A stretch of 64,000 nt of DNA from Pediococcus acidilactici DSM 20284. Lineage in GTDB: Bacteria; Bacillota; Bacilli; Lactobacillales; Lactobacillaceae. Below the pieces are notes generated by a model. It searched no databases. It saw only the letters and a program-made list of their open reading frames with translations, and had not been told where the DNA came from. How positions within the stretch are numbered: the first letter of the stretch is position 1; each line of letters starts with the position of its first letter. The translations under genes were made by a program, and so were the position numbers. Below, in pieces: positions 53,017 to 62,150 of the stretch. Location: NCBI RefSeq assembly GCF_000146325.1, contig NZ_GL397067.1, positions 127,747 through 191,746 on the forward strand, in the 5' to 3' direction.

Positions 53017-54435
53017 ATGGATAAACCACAAATTGGGGTCATTGGAATGGCCGTAATGGGAAAAAATCTCGCGTTGAACATTGAAAGCCGCGGATACACG
53101 GTTGCCATCTACAACCGGACGGCTGCTAAAACAAAACAAGTAATGGAAGATCATAGTGATAAGAAGTTAGTTCCTTCTTACACGATTGAAGATTTTGTTA
53201 ATTCACTTGAAAAACCTCGTCGCATTATGATGATGGTTAAGGCTGGTAAGCCAACTGACGCAGTGATTGCTGAACTCTTGCCGCTTTTGGATAAGGGTGA
53301 CGTGTTAATCGACGGTGGCAACACCTACTTTGAAGACACAATGCGCCGTAACAAGCAACTTGATGAATCTGGAATCAACTTTATCGGTACCGGAGTTTCT
53401 GGTGGTGAATTAGGGGCGTTACAAGGTCCTTCAATGATGCCAGGTGGTCAAAAGGAAGCTTACGACCTTGTTGCACCAATTTTTGAGCAAATTGCTGCAA
53501 AAGCTAAAGATGGTGAACCTTGCGTAACGTACATTGGGCCTAATGGGGCTGGTCATTACGTAAAGATGGTCCACAACGGAATTGAATACGGTGACGAACA
53601 GTTAATCGACGAAAGTTACGACTTAATGCGTAAAATGGTTGGTCTTTCCGTTGAAGAAATTGCTGACATCTTTGCAGAATGGAATAAGGGTGAATTGGAT
53701 AGTTACCTAATTGATATTACTGCAGACATCTTAACCCGGAAAGACGATCTTGGCAGCGACAAACCAATTGTTGACATGATCATGGACAAGGGTGGTAACA
53801 AGGGAACTGGTAAGTGGAGTTCTCAAAACGCCCTTGAATTAGGGGTTCCACAATCATTGATTACGGAATCAGTTTATGCGCGTTACATCTCGGTTCTAAA
53901 AGACGAACGGGTTGCTGCAAGCAAAGAATTGACTGGTCCTAATCCAAAACTCGATGTGGACAAGCAGGAAATCGTTGAAAAGATTCGCCAAGCGCTTTAC
54001 TTCAGTAAGATTATGAGCTACGCACAAGGATTTGAACAAATGCGGGTAGCTTCTAAGCACTACGACTGGAACCTTAACTTTGGTGAGATTGCTAAGATTT
54101 GGCGTGCTGGTTGCATTATCCGTGCCCAATTCTTGCAAAACATCACCGATGCATTTGACAAGAATCCGGAACTAAGCAACTTATTGATGGATGATTATTT
54201 CCAAGAAATTGCAAAGAAGTACCAAGATGCAGTTCGCGAAGTAGTTGCCCTTGCTGTTAAAGCAGGTATCCCGGTTCCCGCATTTTCAGCTGCGGTTGCT
54301 TACTACGACTCTTATCGCTCAGAAGTACTTCCCGCAAACTTATTACAAGCACAACGGGACTACTTCGGTGCACATACCTACGAACGGGTTGACCGTGACG
54401 GCATTTTCCATTACTCATGGTATGAAGAACAATAG
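53017..54435 (+). CDS. gnd: 6-phosphogluconate dehydrogenase (decarboxylating)
   Basis: A 472-residue enzyme that turns 6-phosphogluconate into ribulose-5-phosphate with CO2 and NADPH. The nucleotide-binding [16 protein letters not shown] (5-20), the substrate motifs [21 protein letters not shown] (about 126-146) and the catalytic [13 protein letters not shown] (about 185-197) are complete. ATG 53017 has GAGGAGG 9 bases upstream; the longer open frame from 52888 runs through the rpmF terminator. It is a single gene here; in heterofermentative lactobacilli the enzyme feeds the phosphoketolase route. Confidence 0.96.
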   Translation: MDKPQIGVIGMAVMGKNLALNIESRGYTVAIYNRTAAKTKQVMEDHSDKKLVPSYTIEDFVNSLEKPRRIMMMVKAGKPTDAVIAELLPLLDKGDVLIDGGNTYFEDTMRRNKQLDESGINFIGTGVSGGELGALQGPSMMPGGQKEAYDLVAPIFEQIAAKAKDGEPCVTYIGPNGAGHYVKMVHNGIEYGDEQLIDESYDLMRKMVGLSVEEIADIFAEWNKGELDSYLIDITADILTRKDDLGSDKPIVDMIMDKGGNKGTGKWSSQNALELGVPQSLITESVYARYISVLKDERVAASKELTGPNPKLDVDKQEIVEKIRQALYFSKIMSYAQGFEQMRVASKHYDWNLNFGEIAKIWRAGCIIRAQFLQNITDAFDKNPELSNLLMDDYFQEIAKKYQDAVREVVALAVKAGIPVPAFSAAVAYYDSYRSEVLPANLLQAQRDYFGAHTYERVDRDGIFHYSWYEEQ

Positions 54436-54499
54436 ACTTAGATAATTAAAAATAACTGTCCGCGAGCCTTGACTTAGATATCCTTGAAGATTGGGAGTA

Positions 54500-54615
54500 A
54501 AAAGTTGGGGAATTTGCGAGCAGTAACTGGAAATCGATCGTTATGCCTCAATTGGGCATAAGGGTCGATTTTTGGTTAAGCGGGAAAAACTAACTTACGG
54601 CGCACGTTGTGATTT
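54500..54615. repeat. Intergenic double-hairpin repeat, copy C (inverted)
   Basis: The core stem (54531-54547 with 54554-54571) is the reverse complement of the core of copies A and D, followed on the plus strand by GGTTAAGCGGG, the complement of the conserved left arm. The rest is recognisable on both flanks, for example CGCACGTTG near 54601. It lies between gnd and a response-regulator gene in tandem, not at convergent ends. Confidence 0.7.
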
Positions 54616-54769
54616 CATTAAAATTATCGCACAAATGTTTTTAGTCGCTGCTTAATTTTTGGGTCGGTTTTGAATAGGTGTATTCGCTATTGCGACGGCC
54701 AGAAAGAAAAATGCATACCTCCAATAAAAACGCTTGTCAGCAACTTAGAGAACTGCTAGGCAAAGCCAG
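54616..54769. other. Non-coding stretch with no recognised feature
   Basis: About 150 bases between the repeat and the promoter of the response-regulator gene. I see no open reading frame with a ribosome site and no strong hairpin. It could be a long promoter or regulatory region for the two-component system. Confidence 0.4.
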
Positions 54770-54798
54770 TTGACAATGTTAAAATTTAGAAGTATAGA
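54770..54798 (+). promoter_or_regulatory. Promoter of the two-component system
   Basis: TTGACA (54770-54775) and TATAGA (54793-54798), spacer 17, about 33 bases before the start codon. Confidence 0.75.
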
Positions 54799-54830
54799 GA
54801 TTAAAATAATTTAATTTTGGAGCGGAAAAA

Positions 54831-55517
54831 ATGAGTAAAATTTTGATAATTGAAGATGAAAAGAGTTTGGCTCGCTTTGTAGAGCTAGAACTACAACATG
54901 AAGGATACGAAACCGAAGTCCAAGGAAATGGTCGGACCGGTTTAGAAGCCGCCCTTTCAGAAGACTTTGACGCGATTTTATTGGACTTAATGTTGCCTGA
55001 AATTAACGGGATTGAAGTTTGTCGCCGGATTCGTCGGGAAAAGATTACCCCAATTATTATGATGACGGCACGCGATTCAATTATTGACCGGGTGTCCGGA
55101 TTAGACCACGGTGCCGATGATTACATCGTTAAACCATTTGCCATCGAAGAATTGTTAGCTCGTTTGCGTGCGGTTCTTCGGCGGGTTGACCTCGAAGAAC
55201 AGGATACTTCTTTCCACCAAACGACTGTAGAATTTAAAGACATCGTTATTGAAAAGGAAAATCGGGTCGTTAAGCGAAATAACGAGGTAATCAATTTAAC
55301 CAAACGTGAATATGAACTCTTGCTACTTTTAATGGAGAACGTAAACGTGGTTCAGTCCCGGGAAACTTTGTTGAGTAAGGTTTGGGGCTTGGAAGATGGC
55401 GTGGAAACCAATGTAGTGGACGTTTACATCCGGTATTTACGGAATAAAATTGACGTGGCAGGGCAGCCTAGCTACATCCAAACGGTTCGGGGCACCGGCT
55501 ACGTGATGAGGACCTAA
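54831..55517 (+). CDS. OmpR-family response regulator, ArlR-like
   Basis: A 228-residue regulator. The receiver has acidic residues E8/D9 and phosphoacceptor Asp52 (ILLDLMLPEINGIEV). The winged helix (about 130-228) ends YIRYLRNKIDV...QTVRGTGYVMRT, typical of OmpR/PhoB proteins. It is most like ArlR/CsrR-type regulators by overall sequence and length. Its partner kinase begins one base after its stop codon. Its targets are unknown. Confidence 0.88.
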   Translation: MSKILIIEDEKSLARFVELELQHEGYETEVQGNGRTGLEAALSEDFDAILLDLMLPEINGIEVCRRIRREKITPIIMMTARDSIIDRVSGLDHGADDYIVKPFAIEELLARLRAVLRRVDLEEQDTSFHQTTVEFKDIVIEKENRVVKRNNEVINLTKREYELLLLLMENVNVVQSRETLLSKVWGLEDGVETNVVDVYIRYLRNKIDVAGQPSYIQTVRGTGYVMRT

Positions 55518-55518
55518 G

Positions 55519-56994
55519 ATGTTGAAGCAAGCAATTCGTAATCAACGGGTTTCCCTAAAATGGAAATGGGCGATCGGCACCGGTGTCGGAGTTTTGATAA
55601 TTTTTGGCCTGTTTTCATTTTTCTTGTTTAAAATTTTAACCGGATCACTTTACTCCGTAGAACGGCATAACGTTGAAAATACAATTAGTCAGGTTAACGA
55701 CCGGCTCCGCAGTGCTCAGGTTATCAATTATCAAACTACCAATATTTTTCGGCCTAATTTTAACGAAAAGTCTACGGAGCACCAACACCGGGTTTTTGAC
55801 GATAATTTGCTAGCTAATTTGACGCGTAAGGATTTGGCAGTGACCGTATATGATTTAAAGGGGAAAACCGTTTTTTCTAACCAGCGAAATCCGTTGCAAA
55901 TGAAAAAAGTCAGCCACCGGGTGGTTAAGCACCAAAAGTATCACGGGCAAAAAATTATCGTGGGACAGGCGCCCATCATTAACCGAAATAAGCAAAAAAT
56001 TGGCTATGTGGAAGTTGTCAACCTGCTTCGGGACTACGGACGCAATTACCACCGCTTAATTTGGTTGTTTGGGTTGACCTCGCTGCTGGTCTTTATGATT
56101 ATTTCGATTTTCGGGTATGGCTTAGCATCCTACCTGCTCCGGCCAATGCGCTCCATTAACATCACGATGCGGGAATTAGAAAAGGATCCGCAAACGGAAT
56201 CTCGGGTGCCAGTTTTGAACACCAACGATGAATTGGAGGACTTAAGCCAACAATTTAATAGCATGATTGATCGGATGCAACGCTATATTGACCAACAGCG
56301 ACAGTTTGTTGAGGATGTTTCTCACGAATTGCGGACCCCCGTTGCCGTGGTGGAAGGCCACTTAAAGATGCTTAAACGATGGGGGAAAGACGATCCGCAG
56401 GTACTGGAAGAATCGATTGAGTCTTCATTGGAAGAAACTCAGCGCATGAAGAGTTTGGTCAGTGAAATGCTGGACTTAACGCGCGCAGACCAAATCGAAA
56501 TTAATTACCCAAATGAAAAGACCAACGTGGCTCGGCTCGTCAACCAAGTTTTTAACGACTTTAAGATGATCCATCCGGAGTTTCAGTTTACGATGGACAA
56601 CGAGTTGATTGGGGAGCCGATTGTACAAATTTATCGTAATCATTTGGAACAGATTCTGGTGATTTTACTAGATAATGCCGTAAAATACTCTCGAGAACGT
56701 AAGGAAATTCACTTATCGATTGCCAACACTAAGCAATTTGTTGAAATTGCGGTGCAAGACTTTGGCGAGGGGATCTCCGAAAAGGATTTAAAGCTTGTCT
56801 TTAACCGGTTTTACCGGATCGATAAGGCTCGAAGCCGGGATCAAGGCGGCAACGGCCTAGGACTGTCCATTGCTAAAAAACTGATTGAGGAATACCACGG
56901 AACGATTTCGTTAGAAAGTTCGGTGGGATCGGGTTCAGTATTTAAAATTGAATTGCCAATCCTACAAAACCCGGGCTACGACCAAAATTATTAA
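55519..56994 (+). CDS. Sensor histidine kinase, ArlS-like
   Basis: A 491-residue kinase. A membrane segment (about 20-40), an extracellular sensor region (about 42-180), a second membrane segment (about 183-208), HAMP (about 210-260), the H box DVSHELRTPVAVVEGH and an ATPase domain with DNAVKYS, DFGEGI and GGNGLGLSIAKKL are visible. The layout suits an ArlS/CsrS-type sensor. It is cotranscribed with the preceding response regulator and ends at a strong terminator. Confidence 0.9.
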   Translation: MLKQAIRNQRVSLKWKWAIGTGVGVLIIFGLFSFFLFKILTGSLYSVERHNVENTISQVNDRLRSAQVINYQTTNIFRPNFNEKSTEHQHRVFDDNLLANLTRKDLAVTVYDLKGKTVFSNQRNPLQMKKVSHRVVKHQKYHGQKIIVGQAPIINRNKQKIGYVEVVNLLRDYGRNYHRLIWLFGLTSLLVFMIISIFGYGLASYLLRPMRSINITMRELEKDPQTESRVPVLNTNDELEDLSQQFNSMIDRMQRYIDQQRQFVEDVSHELRTPVAVVEGHLKMLKRWGKDDPQVLEESIESSLEETQRMKSLVSEMLDLTRADQIEINYPNEKTNVARLVNQVFNDFKMIHPEFQFTMDNELIGEPIVQIYRNHLEQILVILLDNAVKYSRERKEIHLSIANTKQFVEIAVQDFGEGISEKDLKLVFNRFYRIDKARSRDQGGNGLGLSIAKKLIEEYHGTISLESSVGSGSVFKIELPILQNPGYDQNY

Positions 56995-57006
56995 AAATGA
57001 CGAACT

Positions 57007-57053
57007 AAGCACTTTTCCAGGATTTTACTAAAATCCTGGAAGGGTGCTTTTTT
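57007..57053 (+). terminator. Terminator after the two-component system
   Basis: A stem of about 20 bp around a loop of about four bases (57007-57026 with 57031-57051; outer AAGCAC/GTGCTT), followed by TTTTTT. Confidence 0.9.
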
Positions 57054-57157
57054 GTTGCAGTTTTTGGCTTTAATGAACCAACTAAGGGAACCTTGCGGGT
57101 AACTAAACCGCAAAATAGACCTGGAGTTTTGCAATCGAATAGCTGTGCCAACGATAT

Positions 57158-57171
57158 TGTAAGCGTTATCA
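57158..57171 (+). promoter_or_regulatory. cre site before the MFS/GH78 operon
   Basis: TGTAAGCGTTATCA matches TGNAANCGNTNNCA at every fixed position, 82 bases before the chosen start codon of the MFS gene. It suggests repression by CcpA when a preferred sugar is present. Confidence 0.65.
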
Positions 57172-57252
57172 AACGGTCGCAGTATATAAACCATAGAAAC
57201 GTTTCTAAGTCTTTTAAAAAACGGGTTAGATTTGATTGAGGAGTTGAAGAGT

Positions 57253-58506
57253 ATGGGTGAACAAGTAACCCCAAAAATGGATCGTAAGACGTTTTCGTTG
57301 GTTTTAGTTGCGGGAACGGCGTCTTATTTGGACTCTAGTTTGCTAGTTAGTTTGGGAGTAGCTTTACCAATTTGGACTCGAATTATGCACTTAAGCCCGT
57401 TGTTATCCGGGTTAATTTCGACCTTGTTAACTTTGATGGTAGCGCTGGGTGCCGTAGTTGGTGGATGGCTAGCCGATCGGTTTGGTCGAGTCCGTGTGTT
57501 TAATTTAGATATTTTATTCGTGGCGGTGGGGGCAATCATTATTGCATTCGCCCCTAATTTACCAATTTTGCTAACGGGAACCATCGTTGCGGGAATAGCT
57601 TCGGGGGCGGACTTGCCCACCTCGTTAGCCGTAATTTCAGAACGAACTTCTGACGCAATGTATGGCCGAGCAATTACGATTACCCAAATCTTTTGGACGG
57701 TTGGCATTTTGTTATCGCAATTTTTAGGATTTTTAACTTCGGCAATGACGGTCGGTTCGGTGCGGGTAATCTTTAGCGTAATTGCTTTAGTTGCCCTGGT
57801 CAATTGGTCAGTTCGGGTCTTTTCTCCAAAATTTAAAAGAGTGGAAGATTCGTTGGTGGACGACCAAAAAGCGACTTTTAATTCGCAGAATGGTCAGCAA
57901 AGGGTTAAACTAGGCGAAATTCTAAAGAATCCGGCTTACTTAAAGATTCTAGTGGCGTTAACGATGTTTTATTTATTTTGGAACCTGCCTGCTAATACGT
58001 GGGGTTCTTTCGTAAATTATTTTTTGGTGACGGTTTCGCACCGCACCCAAGCATTTGCAACCTTGGTTGCCTTAATTGCTAATGTATTTAATCTGGCATC
58101 GAATTCGATTTACGTGAAGGTTGCGGACACCAAGTACCGGTATCCAGTAATGGAAGGAGCTATTTTAATTGGGGCGGTATCTTTTTTCTGTGCGGGAGTT
58201 TGGAGCGACGTTTGGTGGGCCTTTGCAATTGCGTACGTTTGTTATTCCGCTACAAACACTTTGTGTGGCGAACCAATTTATAAAATTTGGACCCAGACGT
58301 TCTATCCGGTAGAAGTTCGCGCTTCAATTACCGGCTTTTCATATGGATTCGTGCGGCTATGCACGGCAATTTTTTCGCTTTTTACACCGACGTTAATGGC
58401 GTGGTCAGTACAAAATTTTTTATGGATAATTTTTGCTTGTGCGTTAATTTCAGGTGTCTTCGCAATTGGGATTGTTCAAATGCTACGGCACCGGAAAACG
58501 CGTTAG
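57253..58506 (+). CDS. MFS transporter, probable glycoside/sugar permease
   Basis: A 417-residue protein with 12 hydrophobic segments and the MFS motif A GGWLADRFGRVRV (loop 2-3, about 71-83). It belongs to the sugar-transporter-like branch (RIGN/ERTSDAMYGRA in the sixth-segment region). ATG 57253 has GAGGAG 9 bases upstream; an in-frame TTG at 57232 is a possible alternative. It is followed after 12 bases by a GH78 rhamnosidase without signal peptide, so uptake of rhamnosylated glycosides is likely (inference). A cre site precedes the operon. Confidence 0.82.
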   Translation: MGEQVTPKMDRKTFSLVLVAGTASYLDSSLLVSLGVALPIWTRIMHLSPLLSGLISTLLTLMVALGAVVGGWLADRFGRVRVFNLDILFVAVGAIIIAFAPNLPILLTGTIVAGIASGADLPTSLAVISERTSDAMYGRAITITQIFWTVGILLSQFLGFLTSAMTVGSVRVIFSVIALVALVNWSVRVFSPKFKRVEDSLVDDQKATFNSQNGQQRVKLGEILKNPAYLKILVALTMFYLFWNLPANTWGSFVNYFLVTVSHRTQAFATLVALIANVFNLASNSIYVKVADTKYRYPVMEGAILIGAVSFFCAGVWSDVWWAFAIAYVCYSATNTLCGEPIYKIWTQTFYPVEVRASITGFSYGFVRLCTAIFSLFTPTLMAWSVQNFLWIIFACALISGVFAIGIVQMLRHRKTR

Positions 58507-58518
58507 AAGGGAGATAAA

Positions 58519-60480
58519 ATGAATCAAACTTATTGGATCTGGTATCCTGGAGATTTTGCAATTCACCAAGGAATGCTACAGAACTTTTCTCGTGAAGAAC
58601 GGGGGATGCAATGGCCGGCATACTGGTACTTAGAGGATTGTTACCGGAACGTGAAGTTTTTAAAAACTTACCAGCTTAAAAACGCAACTAGTTTTATGGT
58701 GCGTAGCCATCAACCGGGATACGTAACGGTCAATGAACAGAAGTATTCGTTAAACGAACCAATTAATTTAACTGCAGGGGAACAGCAAATTGTTATCTAC
58801 GTATTTAGTGCTAAAGACTTACCCTGTGTATACGTTGCGGGAGCGGAAATTTATTCCGATGCTAGTTGGGTTGCAAGTAATTATATTCAAGAGCGTCCAG
58901 TCGGGTGGAGTGCAATGTTTACTAGCAACACGGATGATCCTAATCAAATCCCATATCGATGTCGAGAAACTTTTCCAAAGCAAATTGTTGAGCGAGCAGG
59001 CGGAAAGTTAATTGATTTTGGTAGGGAAATTAATGCCACCGTTCGTTTTACTAAATTAAGCCACCCGATCCAAGTTTGCTATGGAGAGTCAGTAGCCGAA
59101 GCTTTAGATACCGTTAACTGTTATTATCAGCAACGCGATGTAAGGGAAAATGAAGAACTGCCTAAACGAGCGTTCCGTTACCTATTTATTCCAGACTATC
59201 CCGATGGACAACTAGAAGCTGTAGCGACTCAAATCGACTTACCAATGCAAAATCACGGCATTTTTAAATCGGACGACCCTTTGCTTAACCAAATTTGGCA
59301 AGTTTCGTTACGCACTTTCAAACTATGCAGCGATCTTTTCTTTATCGATGGCATTAAACGGGACCGCTGGATCTGGGGCGGAGATGCTTACCAAGATAAC
59401 TTTATTAACCAATATTCCTTTTTTAACGAAGAGGTTGACCGACGAACCATTTTAGCGTTACGTGGCCATGACGAGGTTCGCCAGCACATTAATACCATCG
59501 TTGATTATTCGCTGTTGTGGATTATTAGCATTTACAACCATTACGAAATGTCTGGGGATCGTGATTTTTTGCAAATGATTATGCCCCGGATGGAGAAGAT
59601 GATGGATTACTTACTAGCACAAACCAATTCCCTGGGCTTCATTATTGGCCGACCACAAGACTGGATCTTTGTGGATTGGTCGCCAATTGATAAAGAAGGA
59701 CCGGTTGCTGCTGAACAGATGTTTTTATTGCAAGCGTTAAAAGCAATGACGGTAACTAAGAAAGTCTTGGGAAAAACCGCGGATGCTCAGCATTATCAGC
59801 AACGCTTTGACCAACTAAAACAAAATGTCTGGAAGTATTTTTGGGATGAAGCAAGCGGGGCGTTTATTGATAGTTATGAATCTAAACGGAGGCATGTAAC
59901 TCGCCATGCTAATATTTTAGCGGTCCTTTTTGCGGTGGCCGATCGCAGACAGCAGCAGTTAATTTTGGAACGCGTTCTCTTAAATGATCGGGTTACGGCA
60001 TTGACCACCCCGTACTTTAAATTTTTTGAACAAGACGCTTTGTGTAAGCTAGGACAATATGACCAAGTGTATCAAACCATTAAAGAATACTGGGGAGCAA
60101 TGGTTGAAAAGGGTGCCACCACCGTTTGGGAAGAGTATGATCCGCAGGTATCGGGGGATGCCCAGTACGCAATGTATGGCGACCCTTTCGGAAAAAGTCT
60201 TTGTCATGCTTGGGGAGCAAGTCCAGTTTATCTACTGGGGCGCTATTTCTTCGGATTACGCCCCACCCAAGCGGGTTACGCAACTTTTGAAATCCAACCC
60301 CACCTAGCTTATTTTCAAAAATTACACGGCCAGTTGCCAATTAAAGACGGCCTCGTCCATTTTAAAGTAAACCGTGGTCAACTGACCATCACGTGCGATC
60401 GTAATGGGGGAACGGTAATTAGCCAAGGCAAACGAATTCCGTTGCTGGCCAATCAGCCCGTAGTAATTCCCATTGCGTGA
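58519..60480 (+). CDS. GH78 alpha-L-rhamnosidase-like protein
   Basis: A 653-residue protein in the length range of GH78 enzymes. The N-terminus has beta-rich domains (about 1-230). The (alpha/alpha)6 catalytic region has the family motif FFIDGIKRDRWIWGGDAYQDN (about 275-295), where the acidic residues of the active site lie, followed by TTVWEEYDP (about 530). No signal peptide, so the enzyme is cytoplasmic. GGGAG precedes the ATG. Cleavage of terminal alpha-L-rhamnose from imported glycosides is the family role; the actual substrate is not evident. Confidence 0.85.
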   Translation: MNQTYWIWYPGDFAIHQGMLQNFSREERGMQWPAYWYLEDCYRNVKFLKTYQLKNATSFMVRSHQPGYVTVNEQKYSLNEPINLTAGEQQIVIYVFSAKDLPCVYVAGAEIYSDASWVASNYIQERPVGWSAMFTSNTDDPNQIPYRCRETFPKQIVERAGGKLIDFGREINATVRFTKLSHPIQVCYGESVAEALDTVNCYYQQRDVRENEELPKRAFRYLFIPDYPDGQLEAVATQIDLPMQNHGIFKSDDPLLNQIWQVSLRTFKLCSDLFFIDGIKRDRWIWGGDAYQDNFINQYSFFNEEVDRRTILALRGHDEVRQHINTIVDYSLLWIISIYNHYEMSGDRDFLQMIMPRMEKMMDYLLAQTNSLGFIIGRPQDWIFVDWSPIDKEGPVAAEQMFLLQALKAMTVTKKVLGKTADAQHYQQRFDQLKQNVWKYFWDEASGAFIDSYESKRRHVTRHANILAVLFAVADRRQQQLILERVLLNDRVTALTTPYFKFFEQDALCKLGQYDQVYQTIKEYWGAMVEKGATTVWEEYDPQVSGDAQYAMYGDPFGKSLCHAWGASPVYLLGRYFFGLRPTQAGYATFEIQPHLAYFQKLHGQLPIKDGLVHFKVNRGQLTITCDRNGGTVISQGKRIPLLANQPVVIPIA

Positions 60481-60514
60481 CGGAGGATTGCTAGCAAAAA
60501 AGGGGGTTAAGGGG

Positions 60515-60650
60515 ATTCTTAAAAGCTATTTGGTTAGTTTGGCTTTAATAGAGCCAAAGTCAGCTTGTTCTGTTTAACCAAAAAGGACCGTTATGCCCGA
60601 ATCGGCATAACGGTCCCTTTTCAATTAATGCTTGCGAACTACCTGACTTC
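60515..60650. repeat. Intergenic double-hairpin repeat, copy D
   Basis: Core stem 60581-60597 with 60604-60621 and a left-hand hairpin TTTGGCT (60538-60544) with AGCCAAA (60552-60558). The pattern TTTAACCAAAAA, the core and the right flank TGCTTGCGAACTACCTGACTT match copy A and the complement of copy C. It lies between convergent GH78 and yidC and can serve as a terminator for both. Confidence 0.75.
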
Positions 60651-60664
60651 TTTTAAACATCCCA

Positions 60665-61633
60665 TTAGTGATGATGCCGTTGTTTTCCAGCATTCCGCTG
60701 GTGATTAACGTTCTTTTTGGTTGAATTAGTAGTAATCTTTGTGGTTGCAGTTTGCGGAGCAGTTTCGGTTGGCTTAACTGCGTCCGAAGCGTCTGCATTG
60801 TCCAAATCTACTGGACCAGCTGGTTTAATAATCTTTGGAGGATTCTTTTTCATCTCTTCATGAATTTGAGCCCGGATACGCGGACGGTAGAAGTTGATTA
60901 GTAATGTTTGGATACATGCGAATACTCCACCAACCGCAAAGTAAAGTCCTAACCCAGCAGGCGTAGAGAAGGTGAAGAACAAAATCATTAACGGACTAAT
61001 GACCATCATTGACCGCATCGTCTTGCGTTGTTCTTCAGGAACCCCAAGTGTTCCAAGCCAGCCTTGCAGGAGGTAAACCAAGAATGAAATTATGGACAAT
61101 AACAAACTTGATTTGGAAAGGTCAATTCCTAAGAAAATTCCCTGGTGCAATTCAGGAGAATATTGAATTGCGGCGTATAAAGCAGCAAATACTGGGAATT
61201 GAATTAACAGTGGCAAGCAACCGATCCCGCCAGTCATGCTAATGTTGTTATCCCGGTATAAAGCCATCATTTCTTGGCTGACCGCAGCTTTTTCTTCCGG
61301 CGTTTTAGCAGTTTGATTACGCTCTTGGAGTACTTTTAGCTGAGGTTGGATGTAAGACATCTTTTCTTGTTGAACGGTTGCCTTACGGGACTGGTTAACC
61401 ATCAGTGGTAATAAAATCAACCGAACTACAAAGGTGATTAAGATGATTGCTAAACCATAACTCCCGCCAACTAAATGGGAGAGGTAGTCCATGAAGTGTT
61501 GCATTGGAACTGCTAAATTGTCATAGATAAAGCCATAAGGGTGGCCATGGCTGTCGCGTTGAACACAACCGCTTAAGACCAGTCCTAGCCCGGCAATTAA
61601 ACTAATTGTCGAGATTCGTTTTATTTTTTTCAT
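60665..61633 (-). CDS. yidC: Membrane protein insertase YidC/OxaA
   Basis: A 322-residue protein. A lipoprotein signal with LSGC (Cys about residue 23) is followed by five hydrophobic segments and the YidC core (GGIGCLPLLIQFPVFAALYAAIQYSPEL, about 135-160). The basic, His-rich C-terminal tail (ending KQRHHH) contacts the ribosome. It inserts proteins into the membrane. On the same strand as acyP but with its own spacing. Gram-positive bacteria often have two YidC copies; this one is of the YidC2-like length. Confidence 0.93.
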   Translation of the reverse strand: MKKIKRISTISLIAGLGLVLSGCVQRDSHGHPYGFIYDNLAVPMQHFMDYLSHLVGGSYGLAIILITFVVRLILLPLMVNQSRKATVQQEKMSYIQPQLKVLQERNQTAKTPEEKAAVSQEMMALYRDNNISMTGGIGCLPLLIQFPVFAALYAAIQYSPELHQGIFLGIDLSKSSLLLSIISFLVYLLQGWLGTLGVPEEQRKTMRSMMVISPLMILFFTFSTPAGLGLYFAVGGVFACIQTLLINFYRPRIRAQIHEEMKKNPPKIIKPAGPVDLDNADASDAVKPTETAPQTATTKITTNSTKKNVNHQRNAGKQRHHH

Positions 61634-61721
61634 AATCTGCGTATGGTTCCCTTCTTACTTATAAATACTAGAAATACACAAGGGTAACTATACTTGATTT
61701 TGCCCGCTTTTTCAACGTACT

Positions 61722-61994
61722 TTAGTATTTAACTAAAAACTCGCGAGCCTGAAACGACGGAATTTCCTTGACCACTAATTTATCCACCCGCCCAGAAGGA
61801 GAAGGAGATGCTTTAACCCCTTGAATAAATTGCTTTAAGATCTCATTTGGTCCTTGAGCCTCAATTTCTACCGAACCGTCGAGACTATTTTTGACCCAAC
61901 CGGTAATTTTCAGTTGATCCGCAAGGTGTTTGGTCATAAAACGAAAACCGACTCCCTGAACGCGGCCGACCACGTGCATGTGAACTGCTTGCAT
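61722..61994 (-). CDS. acyP: Acylphosphatase
   Basis: A 90-residue enzyme that hydrolyses acyl phosphates. The signature HVVGRVQGVGFRFM (about 6-19) carries the catalytic Arg and the GWVKNSLDGSVEIEAQG (about 33-49) the catalytic Asn. I chose ATG 61994 because AAAGGG lies 9 bases upstream; an ATG 9 bases earlier would overlap it. It is next to yidC and divergent from the rRNA methyltransferase gene, a familiar lactobacillus order. Confidence 0.95.
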   Translation of the reverse strand: MQAVHMHVVGRVQGVGFRFMTKHLADQLKITGWVKNSLDGSVEIEAQGPNEILKQFIQGVKASPSPSGRVDKLVVKEIPSFQAREFLVKY

Positions 61995-62110
61995 AACGTT
62001 CATCCCTTTCGTCGTTAACTTACAACTATAATTTTATCATTTTCAACTAGCTAAGCTAGTTATTAGCACGTATATCAATTTGCCAAGCTTAATGATAATA
62101 TAAAAATGGC

Positions 62111-62129
62111 GTAAGTGTGTTATACTTAC
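62111..62129 (+). promoter_or_regulatory. Extended -10 promoter with an inverted repeat
   Basis: TGTTATACT gives an extended -10 (TATACT at 62121-62126). It lies inside the inverted repeat GTAAGT (62111-62116) / ACTTAC (62124-62129), which could be an operator for the rRNA methyltransferase gene. Confidence 0.4.
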
Positions 62130-62150
62130 AATTGGTAAGGAGATTAGATA

